Below, one piece after another: positions 3,544 through 6,558 of a stretch of 6,558 nucleotides of DNA. How positions within the stretch are numbered: the stretch's first letter is position 1; each line of letters starts with the position of its first letter. The translations under genes were made by a program, and so were the position numbers. Location: the NCBI GenBank assembly GCA_046758905.1, contig JBHIBC010000105.1:1-6558 (forward strand), given 5' to 3'. Source of the DNA: JBHIBC01 sp046758905 (GTDB lineage: Bacteria; Acidobacteriota; Polarisedimenticolia; Gp22-AA2). Under the pieces are notes generated by a model. That model worked only from the letters and a program-made list of their open reading frames with translations. It was not told the DNA's origin and made no database searches.

Positions 3544-6500
3544 TCAGAGCGCGCTCGGCTCCGCGGGAGCGGCGGCCGCCGCCCCGAGGCGCCGCGGACG
3601 AGACGAGGCCCACAGGCCGCGCGCCCAGGTCCCGAGGTTCTCCACCCCGACGGTGACGAACGGCAGGACGATCAGGGTCAGCACGGTGGACGAGAGGATG
3701 CCGCCGATGATCGTCCGGGCCATCGGGTAGTAGTAGACGCCCCCGACTCCCGAGCCCCCGAACGCCAGGGGGATCAGGCCGACGGTCGTGGTCGTAGCGG
3801 TCATCAGGATCGGGCGCAGGCGGTCGCGTCCCGCCTTGAGGATGGCGTCCTCGCGCCGCATCCCGCCCTTGCGCACGTGGTTGAGGTGATCGAGCAGCAC
3901 GATCCCGTTGTTGACGACGATGCCCACCAGGATGACGAAGCCGACCCACGCCATGACGTTGAACGGTGTCCGGGTGGCGGCGAGCGTCCAGGCCACCCCC
4001 GGCAGCGCGAACGGGATCGAGAGCAGGATAGCGAACGGCTGGGCGAGCGACTCGAACAGCGACGCCATGACCAGGTAGACGAGGAGGATCGCCATCAGGA
4101 AGTTGACCACCATCTGTGCGTTCTCCCGGCTCTGCTCCAGGATCCTGTCGTTCCACGACCACGAGTACCCCGGCGGGAGGTCGAAGGCGTTCATCAGGCC
4201 CTCGATCTCCTTCTTGGCCTCGGACCATCTCTCCCCCTCGTAGGTGGCGCGGACCGCGACCCGGATCTTCCGGTCCTCCCGCTGGATCTGCTGCTCCCGA
4301 CGCACGACGTGGAAGTCGGCGATGTCGCCGAGCCGGACCGTCCGTCCTTCGGGGTTGCCGATCTGGAGCCGCCTGAGGTCGTCCAGGTCCTCGCGGTCCT
4401 CGAGGCGCAGCGCCAGCCAGGTCTCCACCTCCCGATCGCCGGCGTTGAACCGCCGCAGCCGCATCCCCCCCAGGGTGAACTGGAAGATCCGCGACACGTC
4501 CTCCGCCGTCAGCCCCTGCCGCGCGGCCTTATCCCGGTCGATCGCCACGTGGATCTCGTTGCGTCCCTTCTTCACCGAGCTGGAGATGTCCTCCACCCCG
4601 TCCACCGTCGCCAGGCGCCGCTCGGCCTCCTCGGCCAGGCCCTTCAGGACGGCGCTGTCATGGCCGAAGAACTTCACCGCGAAGTAGGTGCTGCTCCCTC
4701 CCTCGTCGGCGTCCTCGTAAAAGAAGACGCGGGCCCCGGGGATCTCGGGGAGACTCTCGCGGATCCTCTTCCTCAGCTCCTTGATGTCGCGATCCTGCAG
4801 GTCCCGGCGGCTCAGGGTGAGGGTGGTCGCGGCCTCGTTCTCCGTGTAGAAGCTGTAGATGGAGTCGATGAGGAAGCGGTCCCGGTTGGCCTCGAGGTAG
4901 CTCTCGACGACGCGGACCGCGCGCTCGGCGTCCGACTTGTAGACGAAATCGGCGAACTCGTAGTTCAGCCGGATGAAACGGTACCGCTGGCCGGAGAACA
5001 CCCCGCCCTCCACCAGACCCAGCGGGAGCGGAAGGATGCCGACGACCAGCCCCCCGACCACGATCGCCGTCATCCAGCCCTTGTGCCGCAGCGTCCATCC
5101 GAGAGCCCGGGCGTAGCTCTCCTCGAGCCGGCGGATCGGGCGGTTCTCGGAGGCCGACTTCCGGCGCAGCAGGCGCGCCGACATCAGCGGGATCAGGGTG
5201 AGCGACGAGAACAGCGAGCAGAGCAGCGCGATGGAGATGGTGATCCCGACCTCCTTGAGCCAGGTCATCAGGTCGCTCTTGGTGGCCACGATCACCGGCA
5301 GAAAGACGATCAGCGTGGTGAGCGTGGAGGAGGTGACCGCCATCATGACGGCCTGCGCGCCGCGCAGGGCCGCCTTCCTCGTGTCCGGCTCGCCGCGGTG
5401 GGTGCGGTCTATCGACTCCAGGACGACGATGGCGTTGTCGACCAGCATCCCGACCCCCACCATCAGGCCCATCATCGACAGGATGTTGAGGGTCATCCCG
5501 AGGAAGTACATCACCCCGCAGGCGGCGATCAGGGAGAACGGGATCGAGAACGACACGATGAGCGTGGAGTCGAGCCGCCGCAGGAAGAAATACAGGACCA
5601 GGACCGCCAGCAGGGCGCCCAGGATGCCGGAGCGCCGCACCCCGGAGATCGACGAGGTGATCTCGCGGCCCTGGTCCTGCCAGACGAACAGGTGGATCCC
5701 CTTGAGCAGGGGGTCGGCGTTGATGTCCTGCTCGATCACCCGCATGACGCCGCGGACCACGTCCACGGTGTTGGCGGTCGACTCCTTGTACACCGTGAGC
5801 GCCACGGCGTACTCGCCGTTGAGGTGCCGGCCGTAGGGGATCGGGGGCTGCTCGTAGGCCACCTCGGCGATGTCCGACAGCCGCAGGCCCCGGTCGTTGA
5901 CGCGCATGTCGCGGATCGCCTCGAGCGACTCGAACGTGCCGATCGCCCGGGCCGTGTAGCGCAGTCCCCCGGCGTGGACCTCCCCCAGGATCAGGTTCGA
6001 GGACGCCCCCTGCAGCCTCCCGATGAGGGCGCCGACGTCGACGCGGTGCTCCTTGATCCTGTCCAGGACCAAGTCGATCCGGATCTCGCGCGGCGCCACC
6101 CCGTCGAGGTCCACGCGGGCCACCCCCGGGACGCGGCGGATCCGATTGATCACGCGGGCCTCGAGCAGCTCGTAGTTCTCGGAGAGGTCGACGCCCTCCG
6201 CCGAGATCCGGGCCTGCACGACCGGCAGGCTGGCGGTATTGAACGAGAAGACCAGGATCTCGCCGATCCCCTCGGGCAGATCCTGCCTCACCAGATCGAG
6301 CTTCTCGCTCACCTGCATGCGCACGACGTCCAGGTCGTCGCCCCAGTCGAACTGCAGGAAGAACTCGGCGCTGTCGGCCGTCGAGGTAGTGCGCAGCCGC
6401 TTCACCCCCGACAGGGTCGCGAGGACCTCCTCGACCGGCTTGGTGATCTCCTTCTCGACCTGGGTGGGATTGGAGTTCGGGTAGGGGATGACGATGCCGA

Positions 6501-6558
6501 TGAACGGGACGTCGATGTTCGGCAGGAAGGCGAGCGGCAGGCGAGCCAGGGCGATACC
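3544..6558 (-). CDS. RND-superfamily efflux permease (5' partial)
   Basis: This inner-membrane pump subunit would export small molecules using the proton gradient, normally as a trimer with a periplasmic adaptor and outer-membrane channel. The frame runs from the right edge to TGA at 3544-3546: 1004 residues, lacking only about 20-30 N-terminal residues with most of TM1. The visible start, LPLAFLPNIDVPFIGIVIPY, is the typical segment after TM1. A periplasmic domain spans about residues 30-300, TM2-TM6 about 305-460, TM7 about 495-515, a second periplasmic domain to about 810, and TM8-TM12 about 815-975. TM4 has GMLVDNAIVVLE with Asp374, the proton-relay aspartate, next to Asn rather than a second Asp. 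TM10 has GIVVNNGIVLLD with Asn where AcrB has its relay Lys. This pattern occurs in many RND proteins outside the AcrB group. An internal GTG at 6405 is not the start, because conserved sequence continues upstream. Substrate cannot be told; adaptor and channel genes would lie beyond the right edge. It converges on the sulfur operon, with no evident functional link. Confidence 0.93.
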   Translation of the reverse strand, partial: GIALARLPLAFLPNIDVPFIGIVIPYPNSNPTQVEKEITKPVEEVLATLSGVKRLRTTSTADSAEFFLQFDWGDDLDVVRMQVSEKLDLVRQDLPEGIGEILVFSFNTASLPVVQARISAEGVDLSENYELLEARVINRIRRVPGVARVDLDGVAPREIRIDLVLDRIKEHRVDVGALIGRLQGASSNLILGEVHAGGLRYTARAIGTFESLEAIRDMRVNDRGLRLSDIAEVAYEQPPIPYGRHLNGEYAVALTVYKESTANTVDVVRGVMRVIEQDINADPLLKGIHLFVWQDQGREITSSISGVRRSGILGALLAVLVLYFFLRRLDSTLIVSFSIPFSLIAACGVMYFLGMTLNILSMMGLMVGVGMLVDNAIVVLESIDRTHRGEPDTRKAALRGAQAVMMAVTSSTLTTLIVFLPVIVATKSDLMTWLKEVGITISIALLCSLFSSLTLIPLMSARLLRRKSASENRPIRRLEESYARALGWTLRHKGWMTAIVVGGLVVGILPLPLGLVEGGVFSGQRYRFIRLNYEFADFVYKSDAERAVRVVESYLEANRDRFLIDSIYSFYTENEAATTLTLSRRDLQDRDIKELRKRIRESLPEIPGARVFFYEDADEGGSSTYFAVKFFGHDSAVLKGLAEEAERRLATVDGVEDISSSVKKGRNEIHVAIDRDKAARQGLTAEDVSRIFQFTLGGMRLRRFNAGDREVETWLALRLEDREDLDDLRRLQIGNPEGRTVRLGDIADFHVVRREQQIQREDRKIRVAVRATYEGERWSEAKKEIEGLMNAFDLPPGYSWSWNDRILEQSRENAQMVVNFLMAILLVYLVMASLFESLAQPFAILLSIPFALPGVAWTLAATRTPFNVMAWVGFVILVGIVVNNGIVLLDHLNHVRKGGMRREDAILKAGRDRLRPILMTATTTTVGLIPLAFGGSGVGGVYYYPMARTIIGGILSSTVLTLIVLPFVTVGVENLGTWARGLWASSRPRRLGAAAAAPAEPSAL

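Overview
The window is GC-rich bacterial DNA (70% or more over most of its length). It looks chromosomal, from a free-living organism that assimilates sulfate. The taxon cannot be fixed from sequence alone. The lipoprotein fragment and the sulfite reductase subtype both recall uncultured, high-GC soil or sediment lineages such as Acidobacteriota or Deltaproteobacteria-like groups, but that is an inference.

Layout. Positions 1-483 hold two partial genes that overlap head-on. On the + strand is the C-terminal end of an unrecognised helical protein (to 175). On the - strand is the front part of a secreted lipoprotein, starting with GTG at 483. Its conserved core stops abruptly near 150, just where base composition also changes, so a rearrangement (or assembly) junction is likely there. 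From 484 to about 626 lie divergent promoter sequences and no gene.

The centre of interest is 627-940. A near-consensus sigma70 promoter (TTGACG, 17 bp, TATAAG) is followed at once by a 49-codon reading frame with eight cysteines, six of them in CCCTCCC. After it come alternative RNA pairings and a strong intrinsic terminator, all upstream of cysH. This has every part of a cysteine-sensing transcription attenuator: leader peptide, antiterminator arm, terminator and T-tract. It would control the two sulfate-assimilation genes behind it.

Those genes are cysH (941-1702), an iron-sulfur adenylylsulfate (APS) reductase, and a ferredoxin-type siroheme sulfite (or nitrite) reductase (1699-3480). 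They overlap by ATGA. Together they would take APS to sulfite and then to sulfide, the sulfur donor for cysteine. A leader that reads charged tRNA-Cys would therefore close a feedback loop on the end product.

From 3544 to the right edge, on the - strand and convergent with the sulfur operon, is nearly all of an RND-superfamily efflux permease. Only its extreme N-terminus is missing. It has no evident link to the sulfur genes.
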